Source of the DNA: Gemmatimonadota bacterium
Lineage (GTDB): Bacteria; Gemmatimonadota; Gemmatimonadetes; Longimicrobiales; RSA9
Length of the DNA stretch: 7,479 nt
Reading direction: 5' to 3'
Assembly (NCBI GenBank): GCA_019689775.1
Contig: JADGGV010000192.1
Coordinates: forward strand, 1 to 7,479
The position numbers were made by a program, and so were the translations under genes. Of the stretch, positions 1-5,615 are shown in pieces. Positions within the stretch are counted from its first letter, which is position 1; the number at the start of each line of letters is the position of its first letter. The notes beneath the pieces were generated by a model, which saw only the letters and a program-made list of their open reading frames with translations, was not told the DNA's origin and did no database searches.

Positions 1-1713
1 AGCTCGAAGTACTTCATCGACCAGGTCCTCGGGCAGCACCGCGTCGCGCTCCTCTGGCCGCTGGTCGGCGCGGTCGGCCTGGCGACGCTCGTGCAGGCGG
101 CGACTGGCTTCGCGCTGTCGCAGGTCGTGAGCATCGCGGGGCAGCGCGCGATCGCCGACATGCGGCGCGATGTCGCGGCGCACGTGCTCCGGCTCCCGGT
201 CGCGTACTTCGACTCGACGAAGACCGGCGTGCTGATCTCGCGGATCATGTCGGACGCGGAGGGCGTGCGGAACCTGGTCGGCACGGGGATCATCCAGCTC
301 GTCGGCGGGCTGTTCACGGCCACGCTCGCGATGGCGTACCTGTTCTGGAAGAACTGGGCGCTGACCGCGGCCGTGCTCGTCGTGCTGCTCGCGTTCGCCG
401 GGGCGATGTCGTTCGCGTTCAAGAAGCTGCGGCCCATCTTCCGCGAGCGCAGCGTGCTGAACGCCGAGGTGACCGGGCGGTTGACGGAGGCGCTGGGCGG
501 CATCCGCACGGTCAAGGTCTACGTCGCGGAGAAGCGGGAGGACCGCGTCTTCGCGCGGGGCGTGCACAAGCTCTTCCGCAACATCGCGAAGACGATCACG
601 GGGACGTCGGCGGTGGGCGCGTTCTCGACGTCCGTCGTCGGCGCGATCGGCCTGCTCGTCATGCTCGTCGGCGCGCGCGCGGTGCTGGCCGGAACGATGA
701 GCGTCGGCGACCTGGTCTCCTACGTCTTCTTCGTCGGGCTGATGGCCGCGCCGCTCATCTCGATCGCGTCGATCGGCACGCAGATCACCGAGGCGTTCGC
801 CGGCCTCGACCGGATCCGCGAGATCCGCTCGATGCCCACGGAGCGGATGGAGGACGGCGGCCGCGGCTCGATCGACGACGTCGCCGGCGACGTCGTCTTC
901 GACGGCGTCACGTTCGAGTACGTGGACGGCGTGCCGGTGCTGAAGGACGTCAGCTTCCACGCGCCGGCCGGGACCACGACGGCGCTGGTCGGGCCGAGCG
1001 GCTCGGGGAAGAGCACGCTCATCTCGCTGGTCATGGGCTTCAACCGCCCGAAGAGCGGCCGCGTCTTCGTCGACGGCCGCGACCTCGCCACGATCCGCCT
1101 CGGCGAGTACCGCCGCTTCCTCGGCGCGGTGCTCCAGGACAACTTCCTCTTCGACGGCACGATCTACGAGAACATCGCGTTCGCGAAGCCCGGCGCCACG
1201 GCGGAGGAGGTGCGGGCCGCCGCGCGCATCGCGCACTGCGACGAGTTCGTCTCCCGCTTCGAGCAGGGCTACGACACCATCGTCGGCGAGCGGGGCGTGA
1301 AGCTCTCCGGCGGCCAGCGGCAGCGCGTCGCCATCGCCCGCGCGATCCTGGCGGACCCGCGCATCCTGATCCTGGACGAAGCGACGTCGTCGCTCGACAG
1401 CGAGAGCGAGGCGATGATCCGCGACGGCCTGCGCAACCTGCGGCACGGCCGCACGACGTTCGTCATCGCGCACCGGCTCTCGACGATCCGCAGCGCCGAC
1501 CAGATCCTGGTGCTGGACGAGGGGCGCATCGTCGAGCGCGGCACGCACGACGAGCTGCTCGAGCTGGGCGGGCTCTACCGTCGGCTCTACGAGCGGCAGG
1601 CCGGCGTCGAGCTGGACCGCTTCATCAACCCGGGCGAGGACCCGACGCGGGAGACGGAGGCGGAGGCGGAGCCGGTGGTCGTGCTCCCGCCGCCGCCGGC
1701 GGGGACGCTGTAG
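1..1713 (+). CDS. ABC transporter, fused membrane and ATPase domains (MsbA/lipid-exporter-like), 5' partial
   Basis: This is an inner-membrane exporter half-transporter that would work as a homodimer or heterodimer, using ATP to move a lipid or other hydrophobic compound. The frame is open from base 1, so the GTG at 91 is internal. By comparison with E. coli MsbA (582 residues), roughly the first 45-70 residues, including TM1, are missing. Counting residues from base 1, hydrophobic segments lie near 16-38, 96-115, 118-138, 205-230 and 234-257. The ATPase domain follows: A-loop Tyr (919-921), Walker A GPSGSGKST (991-1017), Q-loop in VLQDN (about 1129-1143), signature LSGGQ (1303-1317), Walker B ILILDEA (1363-1383) and the H-loop His in IAHRLST (1471-1473). 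All key residues are intact. The C-terminus carries an unusual acidic and proline-rich tail (ETEAEAEP, then PPPP) of about 35 residues. The substrate cannot be told from sequence: MsbA-like lipid A export is possible, as is a multidrug role. The gene converges on the M14 peptidase gene and has no obvious functional link to it. Confidence 0.95.
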   Translation, partial: SSKYFIDQVLGQHRVALLWPLVGAVGLATLVQAATGFALSQVVSIAGQRAIADMRRDVAAHVLRLPVAYFDSTKTGVLISRIMSDAEGVRNLVGTGIIQLVGGLFTATLAMAYLFWKNWALTAAVLVVLLAFAGAMSFAFKKLRPIFRERSVLNAEVTGRLTEALGGIRTVKVYVAEKREDRVFARGVHKLFRNIAKTITGTSAVGAFSTSVVGAIGLLVMLVGARAVLAGTMSVGDLVSYVFFVGLMAAPLISIASIGTQITEAFAGLDRIREIRSMPTERMEDGGRGSIDDVAGDVVFDGVTFEYVDGVPVLKDVSFHAPAGTTTALVGPSGSGKSTLISLVMGFNRPKSGRVFVDGRDLATIRLGEYRRFLGAVLQDNFLFDGTIYENIAFAKPGATAEEVRAAARIAHCDEFVSRFEQGYDTIVGERGVKLSGGQRQRVAIARAILADPRILILDEATSSLDSESEAMIRDGLRNLRHGRTTFVIAHRLSTIRSADQILVLDEGRIVERGTHDELLELGGLYRRLYERQAGVELDRFINPGEDPTRETEAEAEPVVVLPPPPAGTL

Positions 1714-1887
1714 CGGGCTGCCGATCTCGTGGCGTCCTCGGAGCGAGGTCGCCGCACGCCCCGTCCTCCGGTCACCCACGTCGCACGGCGAGCCACGGGG
1801 AGGGCGCACGGCTGTGCGGGCCGCCCGAGGCGACCCGGGCGCTGCACGCTCCCCCCGGGGGCGCCGGTCCCGGCCGCGCCGCGCCGA
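1714..1887. other. Convergent intergenic region, no clear terminator
   Basis: This stretch separates the stop codon of the ABC transporter (TAG, 1711-1713) from the stop codon of the M14 gene on the other strand (TAA, read from 1890 to 1888). A bidirectional terminator would be expected here. I see only weak candidates: a 5-bp stem CCTCG-GAG-CGAGG at 1736-1748 just after the ABC stop, and a short C/G-run palindrome near 1852-1862. Neither has a T-tract. Open frames across this region are extensions of antisense shadows and show no protein-like composition. Confidence 0.5.
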
Positions 1888-4347
1888 TTACCGCTCCGTC
1901 GACGTCGCGCCGCCGGGCGCCGGGCGAAGCGCGTTCCAGAGCAGCGGGAACGTCGCCATCGACTGGCCGCGGTACTGCGGCCGGAAGCCGAACGCGACCA
2001 GCTTCCCCTTGCCGACCGGCGCGACCGCGAGCGCCGCCTGCCCGGCCACCTTCTCGCGCCCGAGCGCCCACCCCGACAGCAGCGTCTCCGTCTTGCCGTA
2101 GCGGCCGACCACCTTCACCTCCGACGACGTCGGCTCGAACGCGAGGCTCTCCCCGCCGAACCAGGCGATCGTGCGTGTCGGCATGCCGGCGGCGTGCGGC
2201 GAGGCGCCGTCGAGGTCGAGGCTCAGGATCGAGCCGGGGATGTAGAAGTCCTTCGACGGCAGCCCCTTCGTCACGTTGCGGGCGGGGAAGCCGAGGTGCT
2301 CGATGGCGTACTCCGTCGCCTGCTCGAGCGCGACGACGGTGCCGCCGGCCTGCATGAAGTCGCGCAGCGCCTTCGCGCCCTCCTCGCCGAGCCCGCCGGT
2401 GTACTCGGGCGCGATGGTGCCGGCGCGGCGGCCGGCGTGGATCGCGCGCGAGGACTGGGACGGCAGGATGACGACGTCGAGCCTCGAGCGCAGCTTGCCG
2501 GCGCGGATGTCGGCGTCGTGCAGCACCGTGAACGGGATGCGGTACTCGTCGAGGACGAGGCGGGTCCACCCCTCGTCCATCGACGGGGCGTAGCTCGCGT
2601 AGATGCCGATGCGCGGCGCGCGCGGGCCGACGCCGGGCGTCAGGCCGGCGGCGCGGTGCTCGACCGCCGGCGTCGGGATCGGCGCGGAGAGCGCGAGCGC
2701 GTCCGGTCCCGGGAGCGTCTTCGCCTGGATGGCCTCGACGCCGAGGAGGAGCGGGAGCGTCTGCGCGGTCACGTCGTACGGCGGCTTCGGCGGGCCGCCG
2801 GGGTAGAGTCGCAGGTCCGGGTAGTCCTGCCGCTCCAGGACCGCCTGCGCGAAGGACGCGTACGGCTGGTTCATCGGGACGACGTACGTGCCGGCGGGGT
2901 AGCTCATCCCCTCGGCGGTGAACGCCTTGCCGGCGCGCCGCACCTCGACCTGCGCCGTGGTCAGGATGCGGAGCAGCTCCTGGAGCGCGGCCGAGTCGCG
3001 CTGCTCGGCGGGGATCAGCCACGCGGCCGGCCAGCGGTCCCACTTCGCGACCGCGCGCTGGCCGACGCGCAGGAACGAGCGCAGCCACGCCTCGCGGTGC
3101 TTCGCCGCGTGCTCGAGCAGCGCCATCGCGCCGGCGTCCTGGTAGGCGACGATGTCCGAGAGATGCCACTCGCCGCCGGGCCAGGGGTCGGGGAAGTTCC
3201 ACGTTGCCACGCGGGCGTCGAAGCCGCGCCCCTGCGTCAGCGAGTCGAACGGGATCGCGACCGGCGTCGCCATGTCGGCGGAGGCGGTCTCGCTCAGGAT
3301 GCGGACGGCGCCGTGGTAGTGCTGGAACGCGCGGGCGGGCGACCAGGCGTCGTACGTGCTGTTCAGCACGATCCCCTTCTTCCCCTCCTGCCCGAGGCGC
3401 CAGGCCATGTAGGCGCCGAGCTGGTTGACGCCCTCAGTCAGGATCGGGTCGACGTTCGGCTCCCACGGGTCCATGAACGGCGGCAGGAAGAAGCGTGAGC
3501 CGCGCTGACCCTGCTGGTGGATGTCGTGGGAGATCTGCGGGTGCCACTCGCCGTACGCCTTCTCCACCACGAGGCGCGTCTCGGGCAGCAGGAACGCGTA
3601 CCAGTCGCGGTTGTCGTCGTGGCCCGCGTAGTGGTGGTAGAGGAACGGCGGCTGCGTACCCTCCCACGGCTTGCCGAGCGTCTTGCGGTACCAGTCCACG
3701 ACCATCTGGCTGCCGTCCGGGTTCAGCGACGGGATCAGCAGCACGATCGTGTTGTCGAGGATCTCCCGGACCTCCGGCGCGTCCGACGTCGCCAGGCGGT
3801 GCGCGAAGATCATCGGCGACTGGAAGCCGCCGACCTCGGTCGAGTGGATGCCGCCGGTGATGAGCACGACCGTGCGCCCCCGGGCGACGAGGCGCTCGGC
3901 CTCCTCGGGCGAGGCGATGAGCCGCGGGTCCGCCAGCTTGCGCTGGATCTCCTTGAACTCGGCGAGCCGGGCCATGTTCGCCGGGCTCGTGATCGTGAGC
4001 ATGATGAACGGCCGGCCGAGCGTCGTCTTGCCGAGCGTGTCGAGGCGCACGCGCGGGCTCGCGGCCAGCTTCTCCATGTAGCCGGTGATCTGCGTCCAGT
4101 CGGCCAGCTTGCGGTCCTCGCCGACGCGGAAGCCGAGGTACGCCTCCGGGCTCGGGATGCCGCCCGCCTGCTGGGCCCGGGCGGGGCCCGCCTGGAGGGC
4201 GAGCGCGGCGAGGAGGGCGAGGAGGGGTGTCGTGAACGCCTGCGCCTGCGTACCCGGGAGCCGTCTACGTGAACGGGCCCGGGCACGTTCACGTAAACGG
4301 GGATGGCGCACGCAGGCGCAGGCGTTCACGGCGGTCATCGCGGGCAC
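1888..4347 (-). CDS. Secreted M14 family zinc carboxypeptidase with C-terminal GATase1-like domain; signal peptide interrupted by a palindromic element
   Basis: This 819-residue exported metallopeptidase probably removes C-terminal residues from peptides or cell-wall-type substrates; the specificity is unknown. M14 landmarks: zinc ligands His168 and Glu171 (HSTE), NPDG at 209-212, Asn246-Arg247 (NRD, matching the substrate-binding Asn-Arg of carboxypeptidase A), third zinc ligand most likely His277 in SHDIHQQG, and catalytic Glu353 in LSETAS. The catalytic domain covers about 65-420. Residues about 577-690 look like a class I glutamine-amidotransferase fold (VVILPSQ, LRDFMQAGGTVVALE) without an evident catalytic Cys. 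The start is GTG at 4347, with GGAGG six bases upstream; an ATG at 4338 is the alternative, but it lies 15 bases from that site. No start codon exists between the palindrome and the signal-peptide core LLALLAALAL (42-51; likely cleavage ARA|QQ after 58), so translation must cross the palindrome. Residues 7-39 are encoded by that element and make an abnormally long Arg-rich n-region. The gene lies 39 bases after the S51 gene and is probably co-transcribed with it. Confidence 0.93.
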   Translation of the reverse strand: MPAMTAVNACACVRHPRLRERARARSRRRLPGTQAQAFTTPLLALLAALALQAGPARAQQAGGIPSPEAYLGFRVGEDRKLADWTQITGYMEKLAASPRVRLDTLGKTTLGRPFIMLTITSPANMARLAEFKEIQRKLADPRLIASPEEAERLVARGRTVVLITGGIHSTEVGGFQSPMIFAHRLATSDAPEVREILDNTIVLLIPSLNPDGSQMVVDWYRKTLGKPWEGTQPPFLYHHYAGHDDNRDWYAFLLPETRLVVEKAYGEWHPQISHDIHQQGQRGSRFFLPPFMDPWEPNVDPILTEGVNQLGAYMAWRLGQEGKKGIVLNSTYDAWSPARAFQHYHGAVRILSETASADMATPVAIPFDSLTQGRGFDARVATWNFPDPWPGGEWHLSDIVAYQDAGAMALLEHAAKHREAWLRSFLRVGQRAVAKWDRWPAAWLIPAEQRDSAALQELLRILTTAQVEVRRAGKAFTAEGMSYPAGTYVVPMNQPYASFAQAVLERQDYPDLRLYPGGPPKPPYDVTAQTLPLLLGVEAIQAKTLPGPDALALSAPIPTPAVEHRAAGLTPGVGPRAPRIGIYASYAPSMDEGWTRLVLDEYRIPFTVLHDADIRAGKLRSRLDVVILPSQSSRAIHAGRRAGTIAPEYTGGLGEEGAKALRDFMQAGGTVVALEQATEYAIEHLGFPARNVTKGLPSKDFYIPGSILSLDLDGASPHAAGMPTRTIAWFGGESLAFEPTSSEVKVVGRYGKTETLLSGWALGREKVAGQAALAVAPVGKGKLVAFGFRPQYRGQSMATFPLLWNALRPAPGGATSTER
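4231..4330. repeat. 100-bp palindromic element inserted in frame in the M14 signal-peptide region
   Basis: The element is symmetrical about 4280.5. The outer arms (4231-4251 and 4310-4330) are 21-bp perfect reverse complements. The next 9 bases on each side (4252-4260 and 4301-4309) are largely unpaired, with 2 of 9 matching. The inner arms (4261-4275 and 4286-4300) match at 14 of 15 positions. The centre 4277-4284 is the perfect palindrome GCCCGGGC. Overall 41 of 50 pairs match. The octamer CGTGAACG occurs at 4231 and 4268, and its reverse complement at 4286 and 4323. On the M14 strand the element is open and encodes about 33 residues (NACACV near the start, RERARARSR in the middle, TQAQAF near the end). 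The other strand is also open in the corresponding frame and encodes a similar peptide. The shape fits a REP/BIME-like or Rickettsia-palindromic-element-like sequence. No second copy is seen in this window, so its repetitive nature is inferred. Confidence 0.85.
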
Positions 4348-4353
4348 GGCGGT

Positions 4354-4358
4354 CCTCC
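4354..4358 (-). promoter_or_regulatory. Ribosome binding site of the M14 gene (decides the GTG start)
   Basis: On the minus strand GGAGG is followed by six bases and then GTG at 4347. The next in-frame ATG (4338) would have a 15-base spacing, too far for efficient use. The site sits in the 39-base gap after the S51 stop codon, so the second gene has its own good translation signal upstream of the palindrome. Confidence 0.75.
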
Positions 4359-4386
4359 GGGGCGCGGGGTTGTCGGTCCGGTCGTG

Positions 4387-5397
4387 TCAGTGCGACGCCT
4401 TGGAGATCAGGCGGCGCGCGGCGAGGTCGTAGACGTCGCCGGGATCGAGGAAGAAGTACGGCTTCGCCTCCTGCTCGCCGACCACGTGCTCCCGCCCGTC
4501 GTAGACGACGACGCGGCTGCGCCCGAGCACCCTCGCGGTGTCGCCGCGGACCTCGAGCGCGGTCCCCTCGTCGGGGCCGATGCCGAGGAGCTGCGGGTGG
4601 GCGGCGAGCACGAGCGCGAGGTCGTTCTCGCGGTGGCGCACGAGCACGTGCTGGTCAACGGCGACGTTGCGCAGGAAGCCGAAGCCCTCCTCGTGCCCGG
4701 GCGACATGACGATCGTGTTGCCGGCGGGCGCGCCGCGGACGAGGTACGAGCCGAGGATCGTCGCGCCGGCGGAGGTGCCGCCCACCACGCCGCCGCGCTC
4801 GAGCACCGCCTGGATCTCGCGCTGCGTGCGCGTGCCGAGGTAGGCGTCGGCCAGCCTCCACTGCCGGCCGCCCGGGATCCAGACGCCGCGCGCCTCGCGC
4901 AGCGGCGCGACGAACTCCTCGCTGTCGGCGACGCGCCGGTCGCGCGTGTGCACGATCGTCAGGTTGCGCGCGCCGGCCCGCCACAGCGGCTGGAACCCGC
5001 TCCAGTCCGCGGGGAACGTATCCTCGTCGCCCGCGCCGGGGAGCACCACGATGCGGGCGTCCGGTCCGCCGGCCAGCTCCACGAAGCGGCTCAGGATCTC
5101 ATTGCCGAGGAGGCCGCCGCCGACCACGAGGAGCGTGCCCCGCTTCGGCCCGACGACCGGCACGCCGGGGGCGTGCGGCGCGGCCGTGGCGGGCTGCACG
5201 GCGCCGGCGGCGCCGGCCGGCGTCGGCTCGCTGGAGTCGACGCTCGCGTCGGGCGGCGAGTCGCGCGCGGGGTTCGCCGGCGCGGCGGTGCGGGTCGTCG
5301 TGCCGGCGCAGGCCGCGACGAGCGCGACGAGGCCGAGGCGGAGCGGGAGGCCGGCGAGCGGCATGGCGCGTCGGCCGGCGGTGGTGCGGCGGGCCAT
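4387..5397 (-). CDS. Lipoprotein of the cyanophycinase-like S51 serine peptidase family
   Basis: This 336-residue exported protein resembles cyanophycinase and related S51 peptidases, which are serine hydrolases of the glutamine-amidotransferase fold that cut after Asp or at isoaspartyl bonds. It begins with a basic n-region and hydrophobic stretch ending in the lipobox VAAC, so Cys30 is the likely lipid-modified residue. A Pro/Ala/Thr-rich linker (31-82) then separates the membrane anchor from the enzyme domain (about 86-330). Visible motifs are VVGGG (91-95), the GGxQ element GGRQ with Gln179 (176-179), the nucleophile elbow GGTSAGA with Ser209, and the family DQH motif (248-250) followed by a basic VRHR. 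The start is ATG at 5397, with GGAGG five bases upstream. Whether it degrades cyanophycin itself is not shown: many secreted relatives have other or unknown substrates, and no cyanophycin synthetase is present here. It is the first gene of a probable two-gene unit with the M14 carboxypeptidase and is divergent from the M28 gene. Confidence 0.88.
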   Translation of the reverse strand: MARRTTAGRRAMPLAGLPLRLGLVALVAACAGTTTRTAAPANPARDSPPDASVDSSEPTPAGAAGAVQPATAAPHAPGVPVVGPKRGTLLVVGGGLLGNEILSRFVELAGGPDARIVVLPGAGDEDTFPADWSGFQPLWRAGARNLTIVHTRDRRVADSEEFVAPLREARGVWIPGGRQWRLADAYLGTRTQREIQAVLERGGVVGGTSAGATILGSYLVRGAPAGNTIVMSPGHEEGFGFLRNVAVDQHVLVRHRENDLALVLAAHPQLLGIGPDEGTALEVRGDTARVLGRSRVVVYDGREHVVGEQEAKPYFFLDPGDVYDLAARRLISKASH

Positions 5398-5402
5398 CCG
5401 AA

Positions 5403-5407
5403 CCTCC
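5403..5407 (-). promoter_or_regulatory. Ribosome binding site of the S51 lipoprotein gene
   Basis: On the minus strand GGAGG precedes the ATG at 5397 with a five-base spacer. This supports the chosen start and the intact lipoprotein signal sequence that follows it. Confidence 0.75.
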
Positions 5408-5466
5408 GGAAAGGCGTTGGCGGCGGCGTGCGGGGCCGGCTCTGCCGTTGCGCCGCCGAGTCGACG

Positions 5467-5495
5467 AATGTAGTGGCGCGCGCCGGCCGCGCACC
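5467..5495 (-). promoter_or_regulatory. Possible promoter of the S51-M14 unit
   Basis: On the minus strand TACATT (complement of 5467-5472) matches the -10 consensus at four of six positions and stands out as the only A/T-richer patch in a very GC-rich region. The -35 position 17 bases further upstream (5490-5495) is poor. It would give a leader of about 60 bases before the S51 start. The call rests on position and base composition only. Confidence 0.25.
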
Positions 5496-5524
5496 AGCGC
5501 CCGCGCGGGGTCGCCGGGCGGATC

Positions 5525-5553
5525 TTCCCGGCGGGGCGCGGTTTGGCTAGACT
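5525..5553 (+). promoter_or_regulatory. Possible promoter of the M28 peptidase gene
   Basis: TAGACT at 5548-5553, within TTTGGCTAGACT, matches the -10 consensus at four of six positions. A weak -35-like TTCCCG (5525-5530) lies 17 bases upstream. Transcription would begin near 5560, giving a leader of about 55 bases. The patch is A/T-richer than its surroundings. The -35 match is weak, so an alternative sigma factor or an activator is possible. Confidence 0.35.
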
Positions 5554-5566
5554 GCCACGATCCCCT

Positions 5567-5598
5567 GGGACCCCACTCCCACGACTTCAGGGACCCCA
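5567..5598 (+). repeat. 9-bp direct repeat in the leader of the M28 gene
   Basis: GGGACCCCA occurs at 5567-5575 and again at 5590-5598, 23 bases apart start to start (about two helical turns), between the likely -10 element and the start codon. It could be a pair of protein-binding half-sites or simply a chance repeat in GC-rich DNA. Confidence 0.3.
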
Positions 5599-5615
5599 AG
5601 CGACGGGATACCGTG

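Noticed and set aside
1772..3202. Second minus-strand open frame within the M14 gene (476 codons)
   Set aside because: It is frame-shifted relative to the M14 protein and made almost wholly of Arg/Pro/Ala/Gly; the M14 frame is continuous, so no frameshift is implied.
1729..3498. Long plus-strand open frame opposite the M14 gene (589 codons)
   Set aside because: It is an antisense shadow typical of high-GC DNA: composition is dominated by Arg, Ala, Gly, Asp and His with no motif, and it lies over a gene with complete catalytic motifs.
4231..4330. Palindrome as a classical intrinsic terminator between S51 and M14
   Set aside because: It lies downstream of the M14 start codon and ribosome binding site, has no T-tract on either side, and no later start codon exists before the signal core, so it is part of the translated gene.
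4303..5550. Plus-strand open frame opposite the S51 gene (415 codons)
   Set aside because: It is antisense to a protein with intact S51 motifs, lipobox and ribosome binding site, and crosses the divergent promoter region.
5448..5615. N-terminal extension of the M28 protein to GTG 5448
   Set aside because: It would place a 56-residue Arg-rich stretch before a clean signal peptide and cover the likely promoter; the start at 5616 is much more natural.
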